From Verrucomicrobiota bacterium (lineage in GTDB: Bacteria > Verrucomicrobiota > Verrucomicrobiia > Limisphaerales > Fontisphaeraceae): a DNA stretch of 32,248 nt. The position numbers were made by a program, and so were the translations under genes. The notes beneath the pieces are model-generated. The model did no database searches and had not been told where the DNA came from. It worked only from the letters and a program-made list of their open reading frames with translations. Where the stretch lies: contig JBAXGN010000085.1 in assembly GCA_037139415.1 (NCBI GenBank), positions 1-32,248 on the forward strand, read 5' to 3'. Of the stretch, positions 9,226-17,808 are shown piece after piece. The first letter of the stretch is position 1. Each line of letters begins with the position of its first letter.

Positions 9226-9948
9226 ATGAAAACACATAATCGCCGATTTTGGGTTGGTTTTACGTTGATTGAGCTTTTGGTGGTGATCGCTATTATCGCC
9301 ATTCTGGCCGGACTCTTGTTGCCGGCGCTGGCGAAGGCCAAAGCCAAGGCGCAACGTATTGCTTGCACCAGCAATCTCAAACAAGTCAGTTTGGGTTATA
9401 AAATGTGGGCGAATGACAATGATGGCAAGCTGCCGTGGGCGGTCGCCTATGCCGACGGCGGCACCAAGAACGATCCCAACTGGAACCAAAGTTATCGCCA
9501 CTTTAACGTGGCCAGTAATGAAATTTCTTCGCCGAAAGTGCTCGCCTGTCCATCGGATAGAAGTGTGATCGTCACATCCTCTTGGTTGACTTTTCTTAAC
9601 ACAAATTTATCGTATGCTTTGGGATTAGACGCCATTGTGCCGACGGAGCCCCCCGAAAGTCGAGTTAACGCGCTTTTCCTTGCTGATCGGAACATCGCCC
9701 TGAACGGAGTGAACATCGTCAATTTACCCACGGGGCCCGCCTGTGGAACATGGGGTGTGCCCAATATCGTCAAAGTGGACACCAATAACATTACCAAGTA
9801 CGCATGGGGCACCGATATTCACCAAAATGCCGGGAATCTTGGGATGCTGGATGGCAGCGTCCAGCAGGTAAACGACCAGAAGTTGCGGATAGCGTTCCTT
9901 ACCTCGGGTGATGTCGGGAATACGTATTGCACCAAGATGCCTTGGTGA
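9226..9948 (+). CDS. Prepilin-like protein, N-terminal methylation domain, H-X9-DG type (paralogue)
   Basis: 240 residues from ATG 9226; a TTG two codons upstream (9220) is less likely. The leader [11 protein letters not shown] ends in the canonical Gly11 and is followed by [18 protein letters not shown], so a type IV prepilin peptidase should cut between Gly11 and Phe12. H199-x9-D209-G210 is present near the C-terminus. Residues 12-60 are nearly identical to the previous gene (both have [12 protein letters not shown] then NLKQ), while the middle is diverged, indicating tandem duplication followed by divergence of the exposed domain. It has its own terminator, so it is probably transcribed separately. 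Likely a surface pseudopilin; function not known. Confidence 0.88.
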   Translation: MKTHNRRFWVGFTLIELLVVIAIIAILAGLLLPALAKAKAKAQRIACTSNLKQVSLGYKMWANDNDGKLPWAVAYADGGTKNDPNWNQSYRHFNVASNEISSPKVLACPSDRSVIVTSSWLTFLNTNLSYALGLDAIVPTEPPESRVNALFLADRNIALNGVNIVNLPTGPACGTWGVPNIVKVDTNNITKYAWGTDIHQNAGNLGMLDGSVQQVNDQKLRIAFLTSGDVGNTYCTKMPW

Positions 9949-9975
9949 TGGCGTTTTAGGGTTTTGTCATTCTTG

Positions 9976-10004
9976 AAAAGCGTCCCGTGCGGGACGCTTT
10001 TTTG
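9976..10004 (+). terminator. Rho-independent terminator after second prepilin-like gene
   Basis: An 11-bp stem AAAAGCGTCCC/GGGACGCTTTT (9976-9986 and 9991-10001) with loop GTGC is followed by further Ts. It begins 28 nt after the stop at 9948. Confidence 0.92.
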
Positions 10005-10101
10005 TTGCCCGAGGTTTCTTCGTTTTCTTCGGGAGCAAGCGAGGCGGACTTGGCGACAGATCCGTTTGGAGCCTCCAGTAGCTTTCCGCCGCCGTCGCCA
10101 A

Positions 10102-10214
10102 GGAGCGCGGATCTCCGGTCCGCAAGGGGGCGCGGTAAGAGTGTTGGTTATTCCGCCAGCGATGAAGCGCAGCAGACGTGATTTAAAGACTGGCGGACCG
10201 GAGGTCCGCGCTCC
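10102..10214. repeat. REPIN-like element (second copy of end pair)
   Basis: About 113 bp with the same inverted ends as 7923-8032: GGAGCGCGG at the left and GCGGACCGGAGGTCCGCGCTCC-type sequence at the right. The middle differs, so only the palindromic ends are conserved. It fills much of the interval 10005-10232 between the terminator and the convergent epimerase gene. Nothing else is recognised in that interval. Confidence 0.7.
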
Positions 10215-10232
10215 ATTGTGACCTGCGGAAGG

Positions 10233-11222
10233 TCACAGTGCGGTGCGCCGCACAATTTCTTCGAGGGAAATGTATGGTGCGAATCCGGTGACCTGCTTGA
10301 GTTTGGCAATGGCCGGTTTTCGCCGGCGCATATCCTCAAATCCCGGCGCATACGCCTGGTCATAGGGGATCAGCTCGAGCTTGGACACGGAACCAAGCAC
10401 GTGAATCACCAAACGGGCCAAATCCTGAAGGGAAGTCTCTTCGGTGCCGCCCACATTGAAAACTTCGCCGACCGCCGCCGGGCAGTTCATCAATCGAACC
10501 AAGGATTCCACCGTATCCTGCACATAACAAAAGCAGCGGGTTTGCCGACCATCGCCATAGACTTGAAGCGGTTTGCCCGCCTTGGCGGCGGCGATAAACC
10601 GGGGCAACACCATGCCATAACGCCCGGTCTGGCGCGGGCCCACGGTGTTGAACAGCCGGGCGACGACCACCGGCAACTGCCGCTCCCGCCAGAACGCGAG
10701 CGCCAGGAATTCATCCATCAGTTTGGAGCATGCATAGCTCCAGCGGGTCAACGATGGCGGGCCAATGACCAGGTCGTCCCCTTCCGCAAAGGATTCCCGG
10801 GTGCTTTTGCCGTACACTTCCGAGGTGGAGGCCAGTAGCAGCGGTGTCCGCGCGCCACTGGCGGCCTCGAGGATGGCCTCGGTTTCCAACAGGTTGGTGT
10901 GGATGGTGCGAATCGGTTCGCGCACCACCAATTCCACCCCCACGGCCGCCGCCAAGTGATAGATACACCGCGCGTTCCGCGCCAGGGATTTCAGTTGCGG
11001 ACACTTTGAAACCTTGCTGACGATGATTTCCAATCTGGGATGGCGGCGCACGGATTTGAGATTACCCAGGCGACCAGTGGATAAATCGTCAATTACCACC
11101 ACGCGATGTCCATCTGCCAGCAAACGTTCCACCAAGTGCGAGCCGATGAACCCAGCGCCGCCAGTCACCAGAATTGCGGAGTGCGGAGTGCGGATTGCGG
11201 ATTGGCGCAGTTCAGTTTTCAC
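10233..11222 (-). CDS. NAD-dependent sugar epimerase/dehydratase (extended SDR)
   Basis: 329 residues from GTG 11222. G21-x-x-G24-x-x-G27 in a [10 protein letters not shown] context is the NAD-binding Rossmann loop. S132-T-S with Y163-x-x-x-K167 (YACSK) forms the catalytic triad of extended short-chain dehydrogenases. The closest recognisable group is UDP-glucose 4-epimerase/UDP-glucuronate decarboxylase-like enzymes acting on nucleotide sugars in the cytoplasm; the exact substrate cannot be told. An upstream TTG at 11261 lies inside the terminator hairpin of the preceding gene, so GTG 11222 is preferred. Oddity: residues about 7-17 are encoded by a copy of the genome's 7-bp repeat (11172-11207), directly in front of the first Rossmann strand. 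Confidence 0.85.
   Translation of the reverse strand: MKTELRQSAIRTPHSAILVTGGAGFIGSHLVERLLADGHRVVVIDDLSTGRLGNLKSVRRHPRLEIIVSKVSKCPQLKSLARNARCIYHLAAAVGVELVVREPIRTIHTNLLETEAILEAASGARTPLLLASTSEVYGKSTRESFAEGDDLVIGPPSLTRWSYACSKLMDEFLALAFWRERQLPVVVARLFNTVGPRQTGRYGMVLPRFIAAAKAGKPLQVYGDGRQTRCFCYVQDTVESLVRLMNCPAAVGEVFNVGGTEETSLQDLARLVIHVLGSVSKLELIPYDQAYAPGFEDMRRRKPAIAKLKQVTGFAPYISLEEIVRRTAL
11172..11207. repeat. Heptad repeat (ATTCCGC/AATCCGC type) inside epimerase 5' end
   Basis: On the minus strand this stretch reads as successive 7-bp units of the form AATCCGC, AATCCGC, ACTCCGC, ACTCCGC. It is the same degenerate heptad family seen between genes at 80-112, 18845-18917, 19030-19070, 25171-25200 and 31878-31930. 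Here it is read through as codons. Confidence 0.75.
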
Positions 11223-11258
11223 GATGAACAATCTGAAAAGATAACACACGCTAACTGG

Positions 11259-11300
11259 CAAAAAAATGGCAGGTGAAAAATGGGGGATATTTTACCTGCC
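11259..11300 (-). terminator. Rho-independent terminator downstream of carB C-terminal half
   Basis: On the minus strand, GGCAGGTAAAA (11300-11290) pairs with TTTTCACCTGCC (11279-11268) with one bulged base, and a run of seven Ts follows. It lies about 120 nt after the stop of the carB-like gene and upstream of the preferred epimerase start. Between it and the stop (11340-11408) is a degenerate heptad block of GATTCGG/GTTCGGG units. Confidence 0.75.
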
Positions 11301-11420
11301 ATGTTTCTGCCTGAATTTGGATTCCCAATCTTTGTTTTCCAGCCTCCCTGTGATCCTGATTCGGAGTTCGGGATTCGGCCTTCTTTCGGGATTCGGATTT
11401 CGGCCATTGGATTTTTGTGA

Positions 11421-13223
11421 TCAGGCTTTCACCGGGTAATACTCCTGCACCGTTTTCGTTTGGTAACCAGAACGTTTCAGGGCGGCAATGCCGAGCACCG
11501 CGGCCCGCGCCCCGCTAAGCGTGGTCATAATCGGGGTATTGGTGTAAACGGCGGTGGTGCGGATTTTGATTTCGTCGGCGCGCGGTGACTGGCCCGCAGG
11601 GGTGTTGATGACCAGGTTGATCTCGCGGTTTTTCAGGAGGTCCAGCGAGTTTGGACGGCCTTCGCCAAGTTTAAAAATGCGCCGCACTTTGAGCCCAGCA
11701 CGTTCCAGCACGGTAGCCGTGCCGCCGGTGGCGACGAGTTCAAAACCCAAGTCGGCAAATTGTTTGGCGACCACCGGCACATCCTTTTTATCCGCGTCGC
11801 TGACGCTGATAAAGACGCGTCCGGTGGTGGGTAACGCGGCACCGGCAGCCATTTGAGATTTGGCATAGGCAATGCCCAAATCGGCATCCAGCCCCATGCA
11901 TTCGCCGGTCGAGCGCATTTCCGGGGAGAGTAAAATATCTTGGCCGTGAAACCGGTTGAAGGGGAAGACCGATTCCTTGACCGCCCAGTATTTCGGCCAG
12001 ATTTCCTCGGTGAAACCCAGTTCCTTCAAGCTCATGCCCGTCATCACTTTGGCAGCCAGCTTGGCGAGCGGACGCCCGATGGCTTTGCTCACAAACGGCA
12101 CCGTTCGCGAAGCGCGCGGGTTGACTTCCAGCACATAGACCGTCTCGCCCTTGACGGCGTATTGCACGTTCATGAGCCCGGAGACTTTGAGTTCGCGGGT
12201 CATGGCGTGCGTGTATTCGCGGATGGTCTGGATGACCTTGTCCGAGAGCGTGTGCGGCGGCAACACCATGGCCGCATCGCCGGAATGCACCCCGGCAAAT
12301 TCGATGTGTTCCAGGATGCCGCCAATGACGATCGTGCCTTGGGTGGGATCGGAATAATTGCCCACATCCGCGATGCAATCCACGTCCACTTCGGTGGCGT
12401 CCTCCAGGAATTTATCCACCAGCACCGGACGTTCTGGCGACGCTTCGACGGCGAACCGCATGTAGTGGGTGAGTTCGGCGTCGGAGTAAACAATCTGCAT
12501 CGCACGCCCACCCAGCACGAAGGAGGGCCGCACCAGAATGGGGTACCCCAGTTTCCTGGCCGCGACCAGCGCCTCGGCTTCATTGGTGGCGAGGCCGTTG
12601 GGCGGTTGCGGGATGTTCAATTTGGTGAGCATCGCCGCGAACAGCTTGCGGTCTTCCGCCATTTCAATGCTCTGGGGGGAGGTCCCGATGATGTTGACGC
12701 CGTTCTTTTGCAGGCCGAGCGCCAGGTTCAGCGGGGTCTGCCCGCCAAACTGGGCGATGGCACCCCAACACTTTTCCCGCTCATAAATGTGCAGCACGTC
12801 TTCCAGCGTGAGCGGCTCAAAGAACAGTTTGTCGCTGGTGTCGTAATCGGTGGACACGGTCTCGGGATTCGAGTTGACCATGAGGGTCTCGATGCCGATC
12901 TCCTTAAGCGCGAATGCCGCGTGAACACAGCAGTAATCAAACTCAATGCCCTGGCCAATGCGGTTGGGGCCACCGCCCAGGATCATCACCTTCTTCTTAT
13001 CGTCCGGCTTGGCCTCGTCATCGCCGCGATCATAGGTGGAGTAATAATAAGGCGTATAGGCCTCGAATTCAGCGGCGCAGGTGTCCACCAGGCGATAACT
13101 GGGGATCAACCCAAGTTGTTTGCGCAAGGCGCGGACTTGATCTTCGGTCTGGCCCGTTAAATGGGCAATCTGCCGGTCGGAGAATCCGAGCGACTTGGCT
13201 TTGGCTAACAATTCGGTATTCAT
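11421..13223 (-). CDS. carB: Carbamoyl-phosphate synthase large subunit, C-terminal half (split CarB)
   Basis: 600 residues that match the C-terminal half of CarB from the oligomerisation domain onward. Features in order: RVDTCAAEF-like segment (about 45-55); GGGPNRIGQGIEFDY (about 83-97); PETVSTDYDTSD; FGGQTPL; the second ATP-grasp domain with RPSFVLGGRAM and EVNPRASRTVPFVSKA; and the MGS-like allosteric domain (about 460-600) with GTATVL and INTP. This half makes carbamoyl phosphate from carbamate and ATP for pyrimidine and arginine synthesis. Full-length CarB is about 1070 residues, and the first ATP-grasp half is missing here. An in-frame TAA lies one codon before the ATG, and the DNA upstream encodes an unrelated gene on the other strand. 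The protein is therefore genuinely separate, as in the split CarB of Aquifex and Methanocaldococcus. The other half must be encoded elsewhere if the enzyme is functional. Confidence 0.93.
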   Translation of the reverse strand: MNTELLAKAKSLGFSDRQIAHLTGQTEDQVRALRKQLGLIPSYRLVDTCAAEFEAYTPYYYSTYDRGDDEAKPDDKKKVMILGGGPNRIGQGIEFDYCCVHAAFALKEIGIETLMVNSNPETVSTDYDTSDKLFFEPLTLEDVLHIYEREKCWGAIAQFGGQTPLNLALGLQKNGVNIIGTSPQSIEMAEDRKLFAAMLTKLNIPQPPNGLATNEAEALVAARKLGYPILVRPSFVLGGRAMQIVYSDAELTHYMRFAVEASPERPVLVDKFLEDATEVDVDCIADVGNYSDPTQGTIVIGGILEHIEFAGVHSGDAAMVLPPHTLSDKVIQTIREYTHAMTRELKVSGLMNVQYAVKGETVYVLEVNPRASRTVPFVSKAIGRPLAKLAAKVMTGMSLKELGFTEEIWPKYWAVKESVFPFNRFHGQDILLSPEMRSTGECMGLDADLGIAYAKSQMAAGAALPTTGRVFISVSDADKKDVPVVAKQFADLGFELVATGGTATVLERAGLKVRRIFKLGEGRPNSLDLLKNREINLVINTPAGQSPRADEIKIRTTAVYTNTPIMTTLSGARAAVLGIAALKRSGYQTKTVQEYYPVKA

Positions 13224-13367
13224 CGGTTAATGGCCCGTCAAAATTCGTCAGAAGTAAGCCGCCTTGCGGCCCGCTTGTCGAGCCAAAGATGTTACGAAAA
13301 ACCGAAGACCGAAAACCGAAAGCAAAGAACGCTTTTCCTGATCCACGATTGGTGGTATGTAATCGCC

Positions 13368-15449
13368 ATGCGCAATTTCATTCATGGGTGCCTGCTGGGA
13401 TGCCTGCTGGTTTGTGTCAACCGCGTGACGTCTGCCGCAGAAACGGCGAATGGCTTGATCGGCCATTGGCGGTTTGAGGGATGCGACGGCAAAACGGTAA
13501 AGGACCTTTCTTCCCGCAGTAACACGGGGCTCATCGAGGCGGGGGAACTGCGACCGGAAAAGGGTGCGACGTCGCTGGAACTGGACGGTTTGGGTGCCCA
13601 CGTGTTGATCCAGGAAACCACGCCCTTTCAACTGGCCAATGCCCTCACAGCCACCCTCTGGTTCAAAGCCAGTGAACTGCGCAATAACATGGTCTTGTTT
13701 GGGGTGCCACATACCAATGACGGTTGGACCACCCCCATGTTCGGCATGTACTTCTCGGATGGGCGGGTGGTGTACGGCATGGCACCGGATCGCGGCGTCA
13801 AAGTATTGGTGGAGACACCGACGGAAGTGCCGACCGACACGTGGACATTTTTAGCGGCCACGTACGATGGCGCAGCGGTGCGGTTGTATCTGAACGGCAC
13901 CCTCTGCGGCGAATCGCCCCGCACCGGCAAAGTGATGCGGAACGGGCAGCCGCTGATTCTCGGCAAGGGTATGGGTTCGGCCAAACCTTCGTTCAAAGGG
14001 CGGTTGGGCGAGGTGCGTTTGTACGCCCGCAGCCTGGGAGCGGAAGAAGTACGGGCGCTGTATGACCAAACCAAATCCGGGTTTGACCTCACCGGACCGG
14101 TACGCCGGACTTCCGCAGACGGCACGGTCCTGGTGGAAACGCATGGAAACAGCCCGGAGAGCCTCAAGCCCTGGCGAAAAAACCCAACCCGCCTGCTGGA
14201 ATTACTGGCGGGTTACACCCCGAGGAGCGAAGGCGTCAAGCTCGATGCCTACGGTGGCTGGCTGGAGCGGCCAAAAGAAAAGGCCACCGGCTTCTTTTAC
14301 GTGAAGAAAATCGCGGGCCGGCAGTGGTTGATTGATCCCGATGGCAGCCGGTTTTTTCACATTGCCATGAACACCACGCGCGAGCCCAAGGAGGCGCGAG
14401 CCAATTTTGGATCGCCTGAACAATGGGCGGAAAGCGTGACCACCCAATTGCGCACAAACGGCTTTAACGGACTCGGTAATGGCAGTTCCACCAACCTGCA
14501 AAAAGTCAAAGCCCCGCTAGTCTGGGTGCGGCGCAAGGATTTCATGTTCGCTTTTGCCCGTGAGAAAAAACTCACCGAGCCGGCGGCTGGCACCCAGGGG
14601 TTCATCAACCGTTGTATGCCAGTGTTTCATCCCGAGTTCGAGCCATTCTGCGAGAAGTTTGGCCGCGACCTGGCCGATACCGCCAATGACCCGACCTTGC
14701 TCGGAATCATGACCGATAACGAAGTGCAATGTCCCGTGAATCTCCTGGATCGGTTTCTGGCTCTCGACCCGGCCAATCCGGATTTCAAGCCGAACCGTGA
14801 AGCGGCGACAGCGTGGCTGGCCGCCCGCAAAGGCCACGGCAACACGAATAACATTTCGCAGCGGGATCGCTATGAATTCATCGCCTTTGCCTTCGAGCGC
14901 TATTATCGAATCGTGGCCAAAAACATCCGCCACTATGATCCCAACCATCTTTACCTGGGATCACGGATCAATTATCACGAAGGCCAGTTTGACAACCCCT
15001 GGTTCTGGAAAGCGCTGGCACCCTATCACGATGTGGTCTCGGTGAATTATTACAGTTACTGGGGACCGGTGCCGTCGCAATTTGCCAACTGGGAAACCTG
15101 GGGCGGCAAACCCATCCTGATTACGGAATGGTATGCCAAGGCCATGGATGTGCCGGGACTGGCCAACACCCATGGAGCCGGCTGGCTCGTGCGCACCCAG
15201 GAGGATCGCGCCCGCTATTATCAGCAATTTGCCCTCAACGCATTCGAGCAAAAAAACATTGTCGGCTGGCATTGGTTTAAATACCTGGATGACCCGAAGG
15301 AATCCGTGGCCTTGGATGCGGCCGGCGGCGCCAACAAAGGCATGTTTGATCTTCAGGGACGGCCCTATCTGCCGCTCCTGAATCGTGCCCGGGCCATCCA
15401 CCGCGAAGCGTATCCGCTCATCGAATTCTTCGACACGAGAAACCGATAA
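13368..15449 (+). CDS. Secreted LamG-domain glycoside hydrolase (beta-agarase-like, clan GH-A)
   Basis: 693 residues from ATG 13368, which opens with a signal peptide (MRNFIHGCLLGCLLVCVN, cleavage near TSA-AE). The frame is open further upstream but that part looks non-coding. Residues about 30-235 form a LamG/concanavalin-like domain (GHWRFEG at the start, GRLGEVRLYARSL at the end), which usually binds carbohydrate. Residues about 280-690 resemble agarase-like TIM-barrel hydrolases: FYVKKIAGRQWLIDPDG, then E452 in TDNEVQ as probable acid/base and E587 in LITEWY as probable nucleophile, then GWHWFKY. It probably attacks an algal or plant polysaccharide outside the cytoplasm. The exact GH family (GH50/GH86-like) cannot be fixed by eye. 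It converges with the transpeptidase gene, 34 nt apart. Confidence 0.8.
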   Translation: MRNFIHGCLLGCLLVCVNRVTSAAETANGLIGHWRFEGCDGKTVKDLSSRSNTGLIEAGELRPEKGATSLELDGLGAHVLIQETTPFQLANALTATLWFKASELRNNMVLFGVPHTNDGWTTPMFGMYFSDGRVVYGMAPDRGVKVLVETPTEVPTDTWTFLAATYDGAAVRLYLNGTLCGESPRTGKVMRNGQPLILGKGMGSAKPSFKGRLGEVRLYARSLGAEEVRALYDQTKSGFDLTGPVRRTSADGTVLVETHGNSPESLKPWRKNPTRLLELLAGYTPRSEGVKLDAYGGWLERPKEKATGFFYVKKIAGRQWLIDPDGSRFFHIAMNTTREPKEARANFGSPEQWAESVTTQLRTNGFNGLGNGSSTNLQKVKAPLVWVRRKDFMFAFAREKKLTEPAAGTQGFINRCMPVFHPEFEPFCEKFGRDLADTANDPTLLGIMTDNEVQCPVNLLDRFLALDPANPDFKPNREAATAWLAARKGHGNTNNISQRDRYEFIAFAFERYYRIVAKNIRHYDPNHLYLGSRINYHEGQFDNPWFWKALAPYHDVVSVNYYSYWGPVPSQFANWETWGGKPILITEWYAKAMDVPGLANTHGAGWLVRTQEDRARYYQQFALNAFEQKNIVGWHWFKYLDDPKESVALDAAGGANKGMFDLQGRPYLPLLNRARAIHREAYPLIEFFDTRNR

Positions 15450-15483
15450 AAGCAGCAGTTTGGTCCGTCTCCTTGCTCGACGG

Positions 15484-16086
15484 CTACGCGAGGCAGGCCA
15501 GGGGTTCGGTGGTAATCCAGACCAGCGTGCCACAGTGCAGCCGTTCGTACAGTGGCAGTAAATCCTCGGCGGCAACATGGATGCAGCCGCAGGATTGCGG
15601 GCGGCCCAGCGTCAATTCGTCACCGTACCCGTGGATGTAAATATAGCGGGCGTGCGTATCCACCCGGTCGCCACGGTTAAACCCCGGTTCCAGTCCCTCC
15701 AGCCAAAGGATACGATGAACAATCGCCGCTCCGGCCAGTCCGCGCCAGGTAAAGCCCACCGGCACGCGGCTGCGAAAGACCGTGCCCATGGGCCAACCGC
15801 CACCGATTTTTTCAGCGATTCGGTGCAGGCCCAGCGGGGTTTGATTGGAACCCGATTGCTGGCCAACACCAAAGCGGGAGGTGGAAATGGTAAAGGTTTG
15901 CTTGCGAATGTACCCGCCATGGCCAACGTGGCTGGGATCCATTTTCTCCAGGAGCATCATTCGCTGTTCCAACACGCTGACCGCGAGCACCCGAGGCGTG
16001 GGGACAACCCCAAGGCGCCGGCACGCCAGGGAAAAAGCCGCCCAAGGTTGGGGAATAACCTGACGGGAGACAGGCGGGAAGGCCAT
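15484..16086 (-). CDS. L,D-transpeptidase (YkuD family)
   Basis: 200 residues. The YkuD core runs from about residue 33 (VLAVSVLEQRMMLLE) to the end: STSRFGVG, NQTPLG, then I151-H152-G153 and the active-site block S165-C166-G167-C168-I169-H170. The catalytic nucleophile should be Cys168. In most family members the block reads S-H-G-C, so Cys166 replaces a conserved His. These enzymes form 3-3 cross-links in peptidoglycan or attach proteins to it. No clear signal peptide is seen, so export is uncertain or the true start differs. Its ATG follows the accD stop by 7 nt, so it is the last gene of a four-gene run. Confidence 0.85.
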   Translation of the reverse strand: MAFPPVSRQVIPQPWAAFSLACRRLGVVPTPRVLAVSVLEQRMMLLEKMDPSHVGHGGYIRKQTFTISTSRFGVGQQSGSNQTPLGLHRIAEKIGGGWPMGTVFRSRVPVGFTWRGLAGAAIVHRILWLEGLEPGFNRGDRVDTHARYIYIHGYGDELTLGRPQSCGCIHVAAEDLLPLYERLHCGTLVWITTEPLACLA

Positions 16087-16093
16087 CGCGGGA

Positions 16094-17047
16094 TTAGCCC
16101 AAGGCGGCCAACTTGCGCTGGCCCTCGGTGAGGTACATCAGGTAATCCAGCAATCGCGTCTTCATTTCGGGGCGCGGCACGATGGCGTCAATCAAGCCGT
16201 GATCGAGCAGGAACTCAGCCGTTTGGAAACCGGGCGGCAACTCCGCCTGGGTGGTATCGCGGATGACCCGTGGTCCGGCAAAGCCCACCATGGCACCGGG
16301 TTCGGCGATGATCAGGTCGCCCAGACTGGCGTAGCTGGCCATCACCCCCGCATACGTGGGGTGGGTCAGGACGCTGACATAGGGCAGGCGCGCTTTGGCA
16401 TGGTACGCCAGGGCCCCGCTGGTTTTGGCCATCTGCATCAGACTGAACATGCCTTCGTACATGCGCGCGCCGCCGCTGGTGGAAATAATGATGAGCGGCA
16501 ACCCTTTGTCCGTGGCGGCCTCGATCAGCCGGGTGAGTTTTTCGCCCACCACCGAGCCCATTGAACCGCCCAGAAAATTAAAATCCATCACGCCCAACGC
16601 CACGCGAAAACTGCCCATGCGTCCAATGCCGGTAATCACGGCGTCCTTAAGCCCGGAGGATTGCGTGTTGCTGATGAGCTTGGAGGCGTACGACGAAGCC
16701 CCGGTGAATTGCAGGATGTCCACGCTGGTCATCTCGGCGTCCATTTCTTCAAAGGAGCAGGTTTCCACCAGCGAATGAATGCGTTCGCGGGAACCGATGG
16801 GGAAATGATAAGAGCATTTGGGGCAAACCTTCAGGTTATTATCCAGCTCTTTGTCGTAAATCAGGGTCTCACACTTGGGGCATTTGGTCCAAAGCCCTTC
16901 CGGAATGTCGCGTTTGCGGGACTTGCCCGAAGAAAGCTTGGGCTTTTTGATGAACGAGGTTTCCGTGGCGGGCGGCGGCGGCGGCGTCACCGCCGGTTCC
17001 ACTGAGTTGGTCCCGTTCGTTTTCTTGGTCAAAGTTGTTGTGCCCAT
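16094..17047 (-). CDS. accD: Acetyl-CoA carboxylase carboxyltransferase subunit beta
   Basis: 317 residues from ATG 17047 (E. coli AccD has 304). A Pro/Thr-rich leader (about 1-45) is followed by a zinc ribbon with C56-x2-C59 and C75-x2-C78, then the crotonase-fold carboxyltransferase domain with IISTSGGARMYEG and the SVLTHPTYAGV-type segment. With AccA it transfers carboxylate from biotin to acetyl-CoA, making malonyl-CoA for fatty acid synthesis. AccA is not in the window. The frame is open further upstream but would run into comF; 17047 is 23 nt after the comF stop, which supports this start. Confidence 0.94.
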   Translation of the reverse strand: MGTTTLTKKTNGTNSVEPAVTPPPPPATETSFIKKPKLSSGKSRKRDIPEGLWTKCPKCETLIYDKELDNNLKVCPKCSYHFPIGSRERIHSLVETCSFEEMDAEMTSVDILQFTGASSYASKLISNTQSSGLKDAVITGIGRMGSFRVALGVMDFNFLGGSMGSVVGEKLTRLIEAATDKGLPLIIISTSGGARMYEGMFSLMQMAKTSGALAYHAKARLPYVSVLTHPTYAGVMASYASLGDLIIAEPGAMVGFAGPRVIRDTTQAELPPGFQTAEFLLDHGLIDAIVPRPEMKTRLLDYLMYLTEGQRKLAALG

Positions 17048-17070
17048 AACGTCGTCATTGTTTAGCAAAC

Positions 17071-17808
17071 TTAAGTGCCGCGCGCAAGCGTCCAAACGCC
17101 CACGGTACTGGCGCCACCCTGCAACAGGATTCGGGCGCACTCATTCGTGGTCGCCCCGGTGGTCATGACATCATCAAACAGCAACACCCGTTCCCCGGTC
17201 AACCGAACTCCGCGTTTCAACCCGAAGGCGTTGCGCACATTGGCGGTCCGTTCTTCCCGCGTCAACTGGGTCTGCGTGCGGGTGTGATGCAAGCGCCGCA
17301 GCAACCGGGTGTTCATCCGAATACCCGTCAAACGGCACAGTTCGCGGCCCAGCCGCTCAGCCTGGTTGAATTCCCGCTCGGCCAACTTGACGCGATGCAA
17401 CGGCACTGGCGCCAGGCAATCCCATGCGCCCGGATCAAACCCGGCGGGTATGCCCGCCTGCAGCAACCCGGCAAAAAACGGTTCAAACCACAAGGCCCGC
17501 TGATACTTGTACCGGTGCAGCGCCTCGCGCACCGGCCCCTCAAAGACGACGGCGGAGCGCGCCGAAACGAAGTATCGCTTCTCTTCCTGGCAGACTCCGC
17601 AAACAAACGCCGCGGTGATGGCCCCCGGGTAAGGGCGTCCGCAACACTCGCACCAGGGTGGCTGCACGGGGCGCGCGCCCGCCCGGCAGCCGGCACAAAC
17701 ATAGCCTTCCGCCGCAGTGGCCCGGGTCAACCCGCATAACTGACACACCTGAGGATAGAAAAATCCCAGGCCTGCTTCAAGCGGCCTTTTTAAAGCCTCC
17801 CAGATCAT
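17071..17808 (-). CDS. comF: ComF family phosphoribosyltransferase-like protein
   Basis: 245 residues. The N-terminal double zinc finger has C22-x2-C25, C38-x2-C41, C53-x2-C56 and C70-x2-C73. The phosphoribosyltransferase part has the PRPP-binding loop VLLFDDVMTTGAT (about 208-220). ComF supports DNA uptake in competent bacteria, and relatives are linked to nucleotide salvage (gntX). Its start overlaps the end of the CPBP gene by 32 nt, indicating cotranscription. Confidence 0.9.
   Translation of the reverse strand: MIWEALKRPLEAGLGFFYPQVCQLCGLTRATAAEGYVCAGCRAGARPVQPPWCECCGRPYPGAITAAFVCGVCQEEKRYFVSARSAVVFEGPVREALHRYKYQRALWFEPFFAGLLQAGIPAGFDPGAWDCLAPVPLHRVKLAEREFNQAERLGRELCRLTGIRMNTRLLRRLHHTRTQTQLTREERTANVRNAFGLKRGVRLTGERVLLFDDVMTTGATTNECARILLQGGASTVGVWTLARGT

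Noticed and set aside
11940-13160. 406-residue open frame on the plus strand
   Set aside because: It lies wholly antisense to the strongly conserved carB C-terminal half, and its translation shows no domain; a high-GC shadow.
13224-13367. Search for the missing N-terminal half of CarB as a frameshifted upstream piece
   Set aside because: A stop lies just before the ATG, the gap is short, and beyond it the DNA encodes a hydrolase on the opposite strand.
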